A stretch of 64,000 nt of DNA, taken from Rhipicephalus microplus (lineage: Eukaryota; Arthropoda; Arachnida; Ixodida; Ixodidae). A program made the translations under genes and the position numbers. Shown in pieces: positions 21,279 to 33,578 of the stretch (the stretch's first letter is position 1; the number at the start of each line of letters is the position of its first letter). The notes below the pieces were generated by a model. It was not told the DNA's origin, did not search any database, and was given only the letters and a program-made list of their open reading frames with translations. Location: NCBI RefSeq assembly GCF_043290135.1, contig NC_134705.1, forward strand, positions 97,821,739 through 97,885,738, given 5' to 3'.

Positions 21279-22435
21279 ATTTAATGAAATGTCATGCAGA
21301 TTTTCATGCGTAAAATACAATTACCATGTCATTATCACGCGCCTGACCAGTCTTTTTCACCCGCACAGTGACGTAATTTTGCCCACACTCAACATCAAGT
21401 AGCACCGTCTTCTGAGATTGGTTCTTTGAACTACTAAACGATGACTTCGACCTGAGGTGATTCAGTTCTAGCAGCGCAGTCGGCATTCTAATTTTCCTGC
21501 ATTGCTTCCTTCAAAACCAAATAAAGTTTTTTTTTTCCTTCACTATGGCGCTGACAAGCCATACCGCCAGAACGAAAATCACCGAGATCTAGAGGAGTCT
21601 CGCGGATTTACCGCTGGGCAAGCGCGTGTGTGCCGTGACTTATTTATTTCACTATTCAGTGCCCCTCACTTCTCGCACCAAGCTTTCTCACGGCGCCATT
21701 CTGACGTAAAAACGTCACCATTGAGGAAGTTCTGCGCGGTCATTTGCAGCACGTCATTGATGAAACTGCTGGTGTCGTTTTAACGCTGCTGAAATGTGTA
21801 TTGTCGAAATAAAAAAAAGCTACGCCTACCCATCTTTGCTACCGATAAGAGTGTAGTGGACGTGCCATACATCGAAACCAGCCACAGCGGGCATTTCCAC
21901 GCTAGTAATTTCTTCATTTCGTAGTGCATACACCGAGAACCGAAGCCAGGCTGCCAAATTATAAGATGATGCGTACGATGCTCGTTAGCTCTGCCGTGTT
22001 ATGTTATTGAAGGCCACGCTTAAGCAACTTCTGTCTTCAATTTTTTTTACCCGATTTTCTGTCAATAGGTATTTTCAAATAGCGTACGCCAAGTAAGCAG
22101 GTGTTGCAGGCATATTGTTTTCGTATGGTTGCCATATGAGTGTTTTCGAATAAAGTTTGTCCTCCGCAACCGCTGACTCATGTGGAGTGATCGCAAAGGG
22201 GCTTTGAAGGCCTTGCTGGTGGACCGCAAACGCTATCGACGGTTAGCGTTATGACGCATGCGCAGTGACAGTGACAGCAACGGAGATTGTTTGCGTAAGC
22301 TATATACTCGAAAACTCTCTATTGCCAGTTCTAAAATACTGTATTTAATGCCCAAATGAAACCTTGCAATGCCGTCGGTAATCATGATATCCGTTTCGCT
22401 GTGTGTTCATGAATGATAAGCCTAAACAATTATGG
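21279..22435. other. Intergenic sequence after gene A
   Basis: No gene or repeat recognised between the gene A poly(A) signal and the LINE remnant. Confidence 0.4.
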
Positions 22436-23431
22436 CTTCTATTGGCCACCCAAATTTCAAGCTACTAAACTCGTGGACAAGGTTCAGAATAAAACCGCCA
22501 AATTTTTCTTCTCATGCTTATAGATCTCTATCATCTATCCCCTAATGTGCCCTTAAATGTTCGTATACTCCTGGATTCGATAAGATGCGCGGTTTCATTA
22601 GACCCTTTACAAGGGTCTACGCATACAGCAGGCGAGTATCCGTGACAGAACTGCGCAGGCGTTCTGACCTACCATCGCTAGAGTCCCGCCGTAAATTACA
22701 TCGACTTAAAATATTACACAGCATAGTCAATGGTTATTCAAAGCTTGACTTCAATACTTATCTCGAATTCAACATGTCAAGCCCCACCCGGAACAAGCAC
22801 AACAAAACAATCCTAATGCCTTCCACGAGAACAAACGCTCACCGTCTATCCTTTTTCCCGAGAACGATAGCAGAATGGAACACTTTGCCACGCGACGTTA
22901 CTAACTTAACTAATCAAAATGCTTTTTCAACGGCTATTCAAAATTGTGTATGATTGGAAGTGCTGGTCTTGTTCCCCTGTTCTATTGAACTAACGTATTT
23001 CACGTGTTATCTTGCTACCATGCCACAACGCACACTGCTTGTCTTTTTTTTTTGTTTGTTTGTGCAATATTTTTAATCTTTACATGGCAACATCCAATTA
23101 AATTTTTTTTACGCTTCCTGGTCAATGCGCGTAGTGTACTTTGTGTGTTTTGCATTAGACTAGCATTGCCGGTTTTATTGTATATTCATGTAGCTATTTG
23201 TAACGAGAATTACTGCTGCTTTGCGAATCGTGGGCCGTGTTACTGATTGCGTGCGCTTGTGTGTCGTGACAATCTGTAAGCTTACTGCATTATTGCTTCC
23301 CTGTGTACCGCGGACCGTGTTACTGGTCGCGTGTAAACTTTGTGTTCAAACTCTGCACTGTACCACTCCTGCCCTGGCTGCCAAAGGGTGGCTGGCAGTA
23401 TTGAATAAATATAATAAATAAAAAGTAAATA
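22436..23431 (+). mobile_element. CR1/jockey-like LINE, 5'-truncated
   Basis: Encodes the region after the reverse transcriptase: KLVDKVQNKTAKFF near 22470, then after stops LPSLESRRKLHRLKILHSIV (about 22667-22726) and RLSFFPRTIAEWNTLP. A 3' untranslated part with GGCTGCCAAAGGGTGGCTGG and an end of AATAAATA repeats (about 23404-23431) follows. Endonuclease and most of the reverse transcriptase are missing; it is a dead copy. Confidence 0.8.
22585..22953 (+). pseudogene. LINE ORF2 C-terminal fragment
   Basis: 122-codon open frame from the LINE above. The RR..LH.LKI.....G and F.PRTI.EWN.LP motifs are typical for the thumb and tail region of CR1/jockey-like reverse transcriptases. No catalytic motif is left. 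Confidence 0.75.
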
Positions 23432-25151
23432 AGAGGCTAGTACCCACTACGGGGATTGACCACCTTCAACAGGCTATTAATATCATAGAAAATTCTAATG
23501 TTTAGATGAAGGAAAACGAATCAATAGGTAGTCTACAGATTATAATCGAATTCTAATATGCAATACCGTAAAATTAGCCCGGCCCTTTCGCGCAGGCCTG
23601 GCGTTTATCTTTTTGTTCTTAGCCGATTTCTCTATTCTCCGAACGCTTCCTTCATTAAACGGAGTTTTGCGCTACCCTGCAAGCTTTCTGAACTTGTCCT
23701 ACACTGCCTTCGTGATCGGCCCCACCTTTGACAAAGTGACAATCTGTTCAAATCCCGCTATATGGAGCCATGATCTCATGGTGACGGCACAAATTTCGGG
23801 GATCGGTGACGTCACGATACCGTCACCATCTGAGAATTTTCGGAATCGCACTGGGTGACGCCACCGGCCCCAACGAAGGTCAGTTTTCCCGTTGACTTAG
23901 GCTTGACAAAAAAAAATAAAAGAACGATGTCAGGTATTCTCCATAGGGCTACGTTGTATTGGCTTTTATCACGTATATTTCTCAGAACTTTGTAGTGTTT
24001 ATTGCGAGAACCGGGAAAAAAGACTCCAGGAAATGTTAGCATTTTTTGTATATTTAAGAAAAGTAAAGTAGTGACAACCACGTGTTCGTTGTACCAAGCC
24101 GTGAGAAAAAACACTTCCATGCTGCCAAAATTTTTTAATGTTTTCAGTTTTTTAGCGGTTGATCGCACAACCAACTAAGTTGAACTGGAAGCTATTACAG
24201 GAAATGACAGCGTTAGGGTGCTCCGGCTTTGCTTGAGCCACCCCATGCCGTGCTCTCGCCTCCGGAGAAGCAGCTTATTGTCATCGTTGCCGCTTTGCCT
24301 TTCACGGGCGTTAGCGGTGTCACGATCACTTTCATTCATGGCAGGAAGGCAATATTTGTTTGTTTTTTGGTTTGTAGCCTGGAATTCATGGCACAAGCCT
24401 ACTCTGCAAGATTGGCAATATGTGCTCTGGGACGCACCTATTCTTCATCGTCATCAGCCTCATCGTCACGAATTATGGTAGATGCCTTGCATGTGCTGTG
24501 AACCTCCTTGAAGCCATGATACTAGAAAGAGCATGAATGTGTGGTCTCAAAGCATTTACTTTTCATTACCCTCAGCGTCATCATCAATGCGTGTAGAGGC
24601 TACCTTGCTTATGCCATTACGTATGGCAACTTTGAATGTGCTAACGCGCTTATTCTTCATCGTCATTGTCTTGGCGTATAGTGGGTACCTTGCATGAGCC
24701 ATGCCGGACAATGGACAAACCTACAACCTAAGGTGCCTCACCCCTTTCTCTATTTCTATCTTCCCATTTCCCTCTACCTATTTATTTTTTCGTCTTTTTC
24801 TTTTCCCCCATTCTTTCATGGCTTTTTTCCTTCAACTGTTAGCTTTATTTACCTATTTCGCTCACTATACACTCGTTTTCTACTTCGTCAGAGCTATTGC
24901 ATCGCATGCCGGACAAATCAGAGCCGCGACAGAGCATGCGCCGGCATCATTTGTTCGGGGAGCGAAACAAAGGATGAAGGTAGGGATGAAGACAGCGCGC
25001 ACCAGTGTGATTGCGACAATTTTCGCGAAGGCCCAAGGGGATTCGCCGAAACTAAGTAGTTCTGCTGTTAATTAAAACCAGACAAATCAACCTGGATGGG
25101 GTACATAGTAGAGAAAACTTGGAAAGCCCAGATCAGAGAAAAGAAATAAGA
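23432..25151. other. Intergenic; weak tandem repeat near 24427-24715
   Basis: No gene recognised. Three diverged units of about 110 bp share TATTCTTCATCGTCAT and a TACCTTGC-type word. Two overlapping open frames at 24694-25075 are in pyrimidine-rich DNA and are not believed. Confidence 0.4.
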
Positions 25152-25273
25152 GGAAGCAGACAGGTTACAACCCGACCTTTCTGCTCCCTTCTATAGTTCT
25201 TTTCTGCCCCACCACCCAGGCAGAAAAGAACTAGAACTGAGCAGAAAGGTTGGGTGCTAACCTGTCTGCTTCC
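25152..25273. repeat. Short foldback element, about 55-bp arms
   Basis: Left arm starting GGAAGCAGACAGGTTA and ending TTCTTTTCTGCC is repeated inverted at about 25219-25273, with a few mismatches. Spacer is about 11 bp. Size and layout resemble the element at 924-1042, but the sequence differs. Confidence 0.65.
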
Positions 25274-25289
25274 ACCTATTTATAGCGGC

Positions 25290-25502
25290 TAAGAAACTCC
25301 AATGCTGACCCGCAGGTCGCGGGCTCGAATCCCGGCTGCGGCGGCTGCATTTCCGATGGGGGCGGAAATTTTGTCGGGCCATATGCTCAGATATGGGTGC
25401 ACGTTAAAGAAGTCCAGGTGGTCGAAATTTCCGGAGTCCTCCACTACGGCGTCTCTCGTAAACATATGGTGGTTTTGGGGCGTTAAACCTCACATATCAC
25501 TT
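25290..25502 (+). mobile_element. Ruka-type SINE
   Basis: tRNA-like head lacking its first bases, with CGCGGGCTCGAATCCCGG as box B, then body with GGCGGCTGCATTTCCGATGG, TGCACGTTAAAGAA and CCACTACGGCGTCTCTCGTA, ending at CGTTAAACCTCACATATCA. Non-autonomous; moved by a LINE. Confidence 0.85.
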
Positions 25503-26078
25503 ACTTCTTTTTTCTGATCTGAGTTTTCAAGGTTTGTGACGCCATGTTACCCAATTGAAGTCAACCAACTCGCCCATCAACAAACCTTACTCAAATCAAC
25601 TTGGGATGGAGCCAGACTGAAAATCATATTCTGCGCTGAACATTGGTCAATTCTAATAGGGCGTGCACGGCCGTATTTGAACAGGCTCTGGAAAAGGACT
25701 CCATGAAGTCCAGTGTTGTTAGGCAAGAAGTGGCGTAAATCACCCACAATTACGTCGCAACTGTAGCATCAGACCGAACGTCGCATCGTGTGGGTCGAGT
25801 AACGATTGCGTGTTTTAAACCTGCCAACACACTACATTGTTCAGGGAAACATTTCATTATCGTTATGATTATATCAGTTGACACAGCTTCGAAAAGCAAG
25901 CAGCTCCTCACATGCCTCTCTGATAGAACCAAACCCTATGGCTTACTCTTTCAAACCACCATAGGAATAACGAAGAGACTGTGACGCGTTCCCAAAAGAC
26001 GCTTATTTGCTTAATGCAAAAGTTTTTTTTTATTCATTTTCCAAGGCACGCATTAGCTTCTAAAGGCGAATGGATTAA

Positions 26079-26726
26079 AGGGGTACTGACACAAAAGCTT
26101 TGGCCTCGCGTTTTTCTGCTGCAATGCGCTTGTGAGGCCCCGTTGGTCCTGACACGACACATCGTTTGTGGAGCACGCGACAGATAATTACAGGCCCCTC
26201 AATATCAATCAGTTTAATTCAGTTTCGGTTTGAGAAAGTTTCAAAAACTGGGTTCAACTGTCACCACCTAGTGTGTGCAACTATTGACCACGTCAGCACA
26301 CAGAACTGGGACGCACTTCCGCACGGTCCGCATTAAGAATTACCTTCAAATAGGAAACGGGACTGGAATGTCCCCATACACAAAACTTTCTAAGCGTGCG
26401 CCACGGCCACGCACTCGCAACTAGCCGCCGAGAAATATACACTTCGGGAAGTAATGAGGCGAAAGAAAAATGGCGGCTATGACGTCATCATAACTTCTTT
26501 TTTTGACCGCAACGTGGTGACGTGAGGGAAGTAGGGGGTCACCTCGGGGTCACCTACGATGGTGTCTATAGCGCTATGGAATCGGTCGCTCACGCAAACT
26601 TCAAAATTAGTTATAAATATCTTCCAAGCTATATTCGCTGCTGCTATCTTGCAGATGATATACGAATGTTCACGAGAATTGACCCCGCAGGCTATCTCGG
26701 CCCCAAAATTTTGTGTCAGTACCCCT
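26079..26726. mobile_element. TTAA-flanked MITE with 18-bp TIRs
   Basis: Terminal repeats AGGGGTACTGACACAAAA at 26079-26096 and its perfect inverse at 26709-26726. TTAA flanks both ends (26075-26078, 26727-26730), the target preferred by piggyBac-type transposases. No transposase ORF, so non-autonomous. It lies between the two convergent genes. Confidence 0.8.
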
Positions 26727-26954
26727 TTAAGCGCTTCAGCAGACGCTGCTATTCCAAGGTTGCGGGAGGGTATCCCGTCGCCTAAAGCGATTGTTTTTGA
26801 TGCGCCTCAGGTCCTTTCAAGTTGCTTTAATAAATATAAACAAAAGTGAAAATATGGCCCGAGTGACTTCCTTGACTTGATTGGTTGCAGGACAGATTTG
26901 GTTGTGTTGAATAAAAAAACAAGCCCTATAAAAACCATATCACTTCTTTGGTGT

Positions 26955-26960
26955 TTTATT
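26955..26960 (-). promoter_or_regulatory. Possible poly(A) signal of gene B
   Basis: AATAAA on the minus strand about 257 bp after the gene B stop. No transcript data; other A-rich hexamers lie nearby. Confidence 0.35.
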
Positions 26961-27216
26961 ATGCCGCTAAGCGACGTGTAATTTTACGTGCGAAAAACTG
27001 AGCTCCTTTGCTTAGAATAACGAATACAGAGGACCATTCGAATGAACGCTGCCAACACCAATCTACGTTTTGATTTTCTTTTTTACTGCTTTGCACGCAC
27101 CAAAGCCGGCAAACGAGCATCGGTCGACGTTGTTAAGTAAAAGAACAGAAAAAAATATAGCGCGAAAGCAGTTGGCCGATTTCCCGGTACTCCCAACAGC
27201 TGCCTAACGCGCCACG

Positions 27217-27387
27217 CTATCCCGTCCGGTTTTTCGACGTCTGGGTGAGATAAAACTTCTTGAACTCTCTGACGCGCTCGAAGGCTCCCCCGGTCAAGCA
27301 CTTTCGCGTCACGTCCGTCAACTCCACGTTGAAGAGCATCCAACTGAAGTTGGCTCGCCTGCCGGGCGTCTCCATGATGAGCATCGC
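27217..27387 (-). CDS. Gene B terminal exon and stop
   Basis: 171-bp exon, acceptor TTTGTCAG. It reads AMLIMETPGRRANFS, then WMLFNVELTDVTRKCLTGG, AFERVREFKKFYL and stop TAG at 27217-27219. This corresponds to the last barrel strand and closing Cys of GH18 proteins and aligns without gaps to much of the gene A terminal exon. Confidence 0.78.
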   Translation of the reverse strand, partial: AMLIMETPGRRANFSWMLFNVELTDVTRKCLTGGAFERVREFKKFYLTQTSKNRTG

Positions 27388-29231
27388 CTGACAAAACGGG
27401 ACGACAAGAAGTGTTACACTCCGTAAGCGCAGGAGAAGCGCAAGTGAAGTGGTGCTAAAGTGAATTCCGCAAATATTGAACTGCCATTATACTGGGGATC
27501 AGTTCGATATATTTTCTCCTGAATCTTCGTTACTGCTCCACAAAAATCATATCTCAATTCACGTAGACTACATTATATAATATTTGTTACCGTGTATACA
27601 GCTCAACAAACGCGTTGAATAAGTCCACGCTCACACATGCCAGCTTATCAGAGTTTCACTACAAAGTAGCCACCGCTTCAACAAAGCGTGTAATGCCAAA
27701 GGGTAGTTTATGCTTGCTGTGACGGAAGGTGGGGGGGGGGGGGGGGTCTTGCTGATCACAATTGCTCACTCCTTTAAGCGCATAATGTGGGTAGGCAAGT
27801 TCTCTTTCATGAAGAAAAGCGAACTTCTTGAGTTGTTTCATTCTGCCCCATGTGCAATGTCTTCTGGTTATTCTTGTTCGACGCAGCCGAATAGTTTTAT
27901 GTGTGTAGTGGCATCAGATCATTGTGGCGTCATATAATAGTGGCGTAAGATATAGTGGCGTCAGATTATATAAAGAATAACTCAACTAACCCAACTTCGG
28001 TGTAGTGGGTTTCACCGTATTTTCTTGCGTATTGCTATTGACCAGAATGAACTCAACTTTGATATGGTCGGGTTTGACTGTATTTTCTTGCACTTTGCCT
28101 TTAACCAGAATTAATGACATTTCATGCAACTCACATTCACCATACAACTTTCAGCTCATTCGAAATATGTCTCTCTCGTATTCAAGTACTCATAAGTCAT
28201 ATATCCCAGAATTCAGAAATCTAATTTTTAATAAGTGTAATCTGTGAAAAGCTCGTGTCTCCGTTTTGCGGATGATGAATGTGCATCAAAACACTCAGTT
28301 TTTGTATTGCATTAAGAATGTTAACGCAACATGACAGTTCACATAGGTACCCTCAAGTTAATGACACCACTTGCAAATGTCGTATAATATAAATATCTCC
28401 GACCGGAAGTACAACGAATGATCCCCATGGAGGTACAGTTGTTACGGAGTTGGGCTAAAAACCCGAGAGTGACGAATGCAGTTACGGTCACTGAGGTCCC
28501 ATTTCAATGGAGGCGAAATGCTATGAATTAAATTATAAATTAAATATAAATTAAAGAAGTAAAGGACCTAGAACTGAACATAGCGGAGTTCTAAATATGA
28601 CTCCAATGGTACTTAAGGAACAATTTGTAGCTGTTACTTAATGGTCATAGATAGTTAGACATTTAGTTACACAATAAATACTTCTGTGGCTACACAATAG
28701 ATACTTCTGCGGGTGGTCGATTTCGGAGCCCACCTCTGTACGGCGTGCCTCGGTCATATCGCGATTTTGGGACGCAGTGACATTTGTTGATGTGTTTACG
28801 ACGTCATGATGACGTCGTAAATACGCATTTCGGCCATCTTTGCCATCTTGATGGTGTCATGAGTAATCAAGTGAAACATCTTGTACCGTTTGCGCTGATA
28901 CCACGGCCTCAGTGTCCCGTGAAGTCTCTTCGACACATGTCACACATGACTCTTTCGCTATGAAAAATCGTGCCGTTTAGCACCCGATTACTGTTTCCCG
29001 ACATGCGATTTTCAAAAAGGCTGTCCATGCAGCACTGCAAGCCACTTTCCTGGTGCTCATCTGACGTCTTGTCGGCCCAGTGCAGGAACTCTTTACCTGT
29101 ACCTCATGGAATACGATGGATATTTAGAGGCAGCCAATAGTGAAATGTCTGGGACTTGTGAACTTCATGGCGCCGTGTTCCGAGTACTGTGGAATTCACA
29201 GTGCTGCGAAATTTATAAAATTAGAGCTCAC
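27388..29231. other. Gene B intron; nothing coding
   Basis: No exon recognised. Contains a G run at 27730-27747. Confidence 0.5.
27730..27747. repeat. Poly-G tract
   Basis: About 17 G in a row within a gene B intron. Confidence 0.75.
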
Positions 29232-29363
29232 CTTTTCCGTCATCTGTTCGAGGGTGTCAAAAGAGTGAAGGACCTTTAGCCCCAGAACGTTGGTCGAAGC
29301 ATCACTGTTGAAGGCGATGTTCGACTTCTCCAGGTTGAGCTCCGCTTTGGTAGCTTGGCAAGC
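29232..29363 (-). CDS. Gene B exon 9: GH18-like penultimate exon
   Basis: 132-bp exon, acceptor TTCGCAG, donor GTGAGC, phase 0 at both ends. It reads ACQATKAELNLEKSNIAF and ends VLHSFDTLEQMTEK. The final motif matches the FD/DD-x-E-S-x-x-x-K turn of GH18 chitinases. One codon shorter than the gene A counterpart. Confidence 0.77.
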
Positions 29364-31019
29364 CTGCGAAAGTGGAGTGGTAACAATTCGGCAATTATGC
29401 GCATCGTTATCACCACTAGTATAATTATATTCTTTTCAAAGAAGCGCTGTGACACTTTTTGAGCATGGTCATAAAATGCTGCCCATTGGTAGCAGATCCG
29501 AGAACATGCGAGCCAAATAATATGGCGCAGCACGCGCTCTGGAATTCACAGTAAATTTTCAAAGTCAGGTAAAAATTGATTTTTCTTCTCTCGACAAATG
29601 ATGAAACAACCTAGAAAAACATCGTCACCGCGGATTTATCAGCCATTGACTGATTTGACCATCTCACTCTGTTGTTACAGGAATCGCCGTGGGAGGACGC
29701 GACGTGTGCACGCGTACGCGTGCGATCGCACGGAAAAGCCGCGTATAGGAAGGAAGAAAAAGAGAGAGAGCGTGTGACGTGTTTTATTTTTCGGTGCCAC
29801 CTCTACCTGCTTAGCTTCCAGTGCATTTTACGGGACGAGAAAAGAGAGAGTGCAATTGCAGTGTGTGACAAATCTTTGCAACTTTGCTCGTGCTAAAATT
29901 TTTGTGGTGTTGAATTCGCGAAGCAATAGGCTGTTTGAGTACATTCCATGGGTTATTCAAGAAGCGTTGAAGGGCCGCTTTAATGTCTATACGAAGGTCA
30001 AGGAACAAAATAATGCTGTCCGACGAAGTCAGGTCTTTGTTGGTCACGGGAACATACAGGGTGCCTCAGCTATCTCAAAATATACTTTTTAACAAAGAAG
30101 GTACCCCTCAAACTCTAAAGACGTCCGCGAAAAAGGGGCCACACCATTGCCCAGGAACCACCGCGCAAAGTGTCCCAAAGCAGTTTTCTTAAAAAGAACA
30201 TTCAAATAGCAAAGCTGGTGTGACGTTATAGGCAGGCGGAGGAGAGGGGCAAGAAGGTGGCCGCCCTTCCTTATTACGTAATAGGGGAGCATCCAAGTCT
30301 ACCCCATACATAGAATTAGTAGGAGAGGAGGGCACTGGAACAAACTCCTCCCTCCTGAAGGGTGACCCTGCGCATGCTGCATAGTTGCGTTCTGCGGTGG
30401 AGATCCAGCATTCCGACCGATGGAGATGTGGTGCATAGCGTCTCATGGCATATTAAGGCCTCTGGCACTATGTGAGAGAGAAAGTGTTATAGAAAGAAAG
30501 ATGAAGCAAGCATCATGAACAGACACAACACAACCTGGCCTATCTACGTATGAACAGAAATCAGCCTATAACTAATAAAGGGACATACGTAGAACCGCAG
30601 AAATGATGACGGGGGGAATATCTCAGCAAAAACAAATCCACTGAAAAAAAAAAAGTGGCCTGCGTTTGAATTCACAAAAAGCTAACAAGGTGTCACTACA
30701 CCCGCTCTGCTAGTGTAAATTCTGCTGTCGTGAACAGCTAAAGTAACCCCGTCTTAACAGTCATATACAATGTAAGCAAACAGGAGAAACCTCACCTAGA
30801 TGATTTTAGCGCGGGAGCCAATTGGCTCTGCAACTAAAAGAAGTAGTCCCGCCATGTTTTCGGCCATGTTTTCTGGTGTCGAAACTTCCGGGCGTGCAGT
30901 TATTGTGGTCCCATTGATGGTCTCTCATATTCCCCTGCCTACGAATGGTAAGAATCACTACTTTCTATTTTCACTCGACCATAGTGAGCCGCTTATGAAA
31001 AGACCTACCAATGGCCCTT
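29364..31019. other. Gene B intron; nothing recognised
   Basis: Open frames here lack motifs. A purine-rich patch at about 30235-30300 is the only compositional feature. Confidence 0.45.
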
Positions 31020-31188
31020 GCCGAGGATCGTAGCCAGGGGTGCCACACCGGGAACGTGCCTCCCCTCCCCCCGAATTTTTTTTCGCCATGGCATTGAGAG
31101 CAAAAAATGGTCATTTTAAAGGGGTGCCGCTGCCGAAATCAAAATGGTGACCCCTCCCACAGAAAAAAATTTCTGGCTGCACGCCTGC
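31020..31188. repeat. Dispersed repeat next to exon 8 donor
   Basis: Reads as AGCCAGAAATTTTTTTC on the minus strand, a start seen often in tick repeats from memory, and carries CCCCTCCCCCCGAATTTTTT. It directly follows the GC donor of gene B exon 8. Confidence 0.4.
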
Positions 31189-31194
31189 CCTTGC

Positions 31195-31362
31195 CTGAGA
31201 GTAGTCGGTGACGGCGAAGCTGTTGCATGGCTCGTAGAGGGCGCTGATGGGGAGCTTGTAGTCACTCTCTAGCGTGTACAAGAGCACGCCCATCTGCAAG
31301 CTGAAATACACGACCAGGTTGCGCCTCCCAAAGCCATCCCTGGCCGTCTTGAGCGCAGCCTC
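31195..31362 (-). CDS. Gene B exon 8 with a GC splice donor
   Basis: 168-bp exon, acceptor ATTGCAG. It reads EAALKTARDGFGRRNLVV, then FSLQMGVLLYTLESDYKLP, and ends NSFAVTDYSQ. The exon ends CAG followed by GCAAGG, a GC donor; gene A has GC at the same place. A dispersed repeat begins right after this donor in the intron. Confidence 0.76.
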
Positions 31363-32916
31363 CTGCAATTGATCGGCAGGTCGATTGCAGGACACATCGC
31401 ATTGCTTTACATACTACTACATATATCAGAACCTAGAACACGCACACTGATGCTCGCACATCGCAGAAAGTACGCGAGGAAGAAGTAGCGCATTGTTTTT
31501 GCTTTGTCGCAGTTTTCAACCCATGCTAGAGTGATTCATAAGTGCTTTTAAAAGGTGCTGATGAGATTGTGCTTTGACGTGAGGTGTAATAAATATAGAT
31601 TTTGGCTGTGCAAAAATTTTTTTCCGCAGAACTATCGTTTTTTTATTATCAGTTGGTTTTACTGAAGTTTGTCCGAAAAGTAAACAGACCCCTCGATTCA
31701 ATCTCCTTCATTCATTTAGATACAGTATTTTACTTTACAAGTATGTTTGCATTCAATGGCTGCTGTCCGTTCTACGAATCCGAGCTAAATAGAGCTCGCT
31801 ACAGGCTGATACGCCAGCATTGTAAAAGCAGGAGATTATATAAAAAGTTCAGCAGGCTATGCCGTGACAGATAGGCCAATGCCCGATTTTAACTAAAGAC
31901 TAGCGATTCCGTTCCAATAGCAAAGTCCCGATTGCGATAACAAAAAGTTGAATTCTTATACAAAAGGAGCCTGACATCCAACCCTTTTTTCTATTTCCCC
32001 TCGTGCATATCTACAAAACGCTAGATAGATCAAATAAGACACATCGAATGATATAGCGTTTTTCGCAGTGCATGTCCTCTCAACAAAAAGCGGTTAGAGC
32101 ATGCCACATATACGAGCAATATGAATTCGTCTAGCGACGGAGCTTTTAGCAGCGCACACGCCAGCGCTCCCGTCCGCACCCTCGTGATTAGGTTGACAGT
32201 TGCCACTTGAGCGAGGTGTTTTGCTCTCGACTTGATCAGTTATTGATGCCAGGCCTCGCGCGCTAATCGATGTCGTCGCGTGGACCTTTTGCACGGCGAC
32301 AACGGCCGGCTGTTTTCGTTTCTTCTTACGCCTTCTGGAAACGAACTCCGGCTACACAGGTAAGACGCCTTCATGCAATAAAGGCACATGCAGCGTCCGT
32401 TTTTTCTTTCGTTGCGTTGTTCACGCTTATACAGTGCGAGAGATGGCCACATTTCGCAGCTTTCGCAGCAGCGTGCCAAACTGATTTACCTGGTTGACCG
32501 TCATTTTAACGTCAGAACAAGTTTCCCAGAATTGTGATAGCTCTACGCACTTCACTCTAATTAGCGAAATTATCAAGATACTTTATCGCCAAACTGCTTT
32601 TCCATTTTCCTATGCAGCCTTCTGCAGTTATGGTGGGGGCCCAGAGCTTTGCTGGTGATACGCTATGACTAAAATTGCTAGAAACAAAAGCATTCGAAAT
32701 CGAAAGCTTTGCATAGGCCCTTCCAAAGAGCTTTGAGATTTTTATTTATTTATTAAAAACACGCACGCGCTGTGGCGTCATTAAGAAAGGAAGATTTTGC
32801 TGTGACACGAACGCGCACAACTTTATATTTTCGTGCTACTTTCGTCACAGCATGTTTGGACGTGTAGCCACCCTATGCGAGTCATTGTGTGTCAATATAT
32901 TTCGATGCCAGCTTAC
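31363..32916. other. Gene B intron; nothing recognised
   Basis: AT-rich; no motif-bearing frame and no known repeat seen. Confidence 0.45.
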
Positions 32917-33034
32917 CATATTTGGAGCGTACTCGTTGGGACTTTTGTGGGCGTTCACAGGCAGCGTGATGCATTGGTGTCGGGTGGGCACCGACAAAAC
33001 CGTGCTAATTATAACGAGTGCGTCGACGTCTTTC
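32917..33034 (-). CDS. Gene B exon 7: strand lacking catalytic acids
   Basis: 118-bp exon, acceptor TTCCACAG, donor GTAAGC. It reads KDVDALVIISTVLSVPT, RHQCITLPVN and ends NEYAPNM in phase 0. It pairs with the gene A exon at 6452-6572. In GH18 enzymes the equivalent strand ends in DxDxE; here it is DALVIIST, so the general acid is missing. Confidence 0.77.
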
Positions 33035-33578
33035 CTGTGGAATAAGTTGGACATTGAAGAGGAGAGAACATTACGTTTTAAACACCTAACCGAATCATTT
33101 GACGCAAAACAAACTACAAATCGAGCAGGCAGCCTCTAAATGCGAAACATACATAACTTACATACATAACGGAGAATCTAATGGAGAAACACACATGCAT
33201 AACAGAGAATGCAGTCGCTGGAAGAATGCGGTTGCTATCAGTTTCCATTTTGCTCCTGAATTTCGGTGTCGATTATCTTTAACTTCATAAAACATTTGTG
33301 GTTTCTAAAAAAATAGGCATACCTTGACCTGGCACGCACTGCAGTTTTGTAATTTAAGACCTGCCCTCAATTTCATAATTAAAATAGTAATTAACAAGCA
33401 GTTGATTAGTAGTCCACCTCGACTTGAAGTTCACGTGTGAAACCCACAGGAGCACTACTGTTATAGGGTTTTCATAGAAACCCTCTGCATCCACAGACAC
33501 GCAATAAACGCCCTGTATATGTCCAGGTCTGAGTATAACGTCACAATATCGCAATAGCTCATGATGAATTCTCCAGTT

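Noticed and set aside
24694..25075. Two overlapping ORFs of about 120 codons
   Set aside because: Both lie in pyrimidine-rich DNA, in two frames at once, with no motif or splice context.
31558..31600. CTGATGAG core like a hammerhead ribozyme
   Set aside because: No GAAA box with pairing stems follows. Other CTGATGA sites checked (3727, 35981, 43070 and 53075) fail in the same way.
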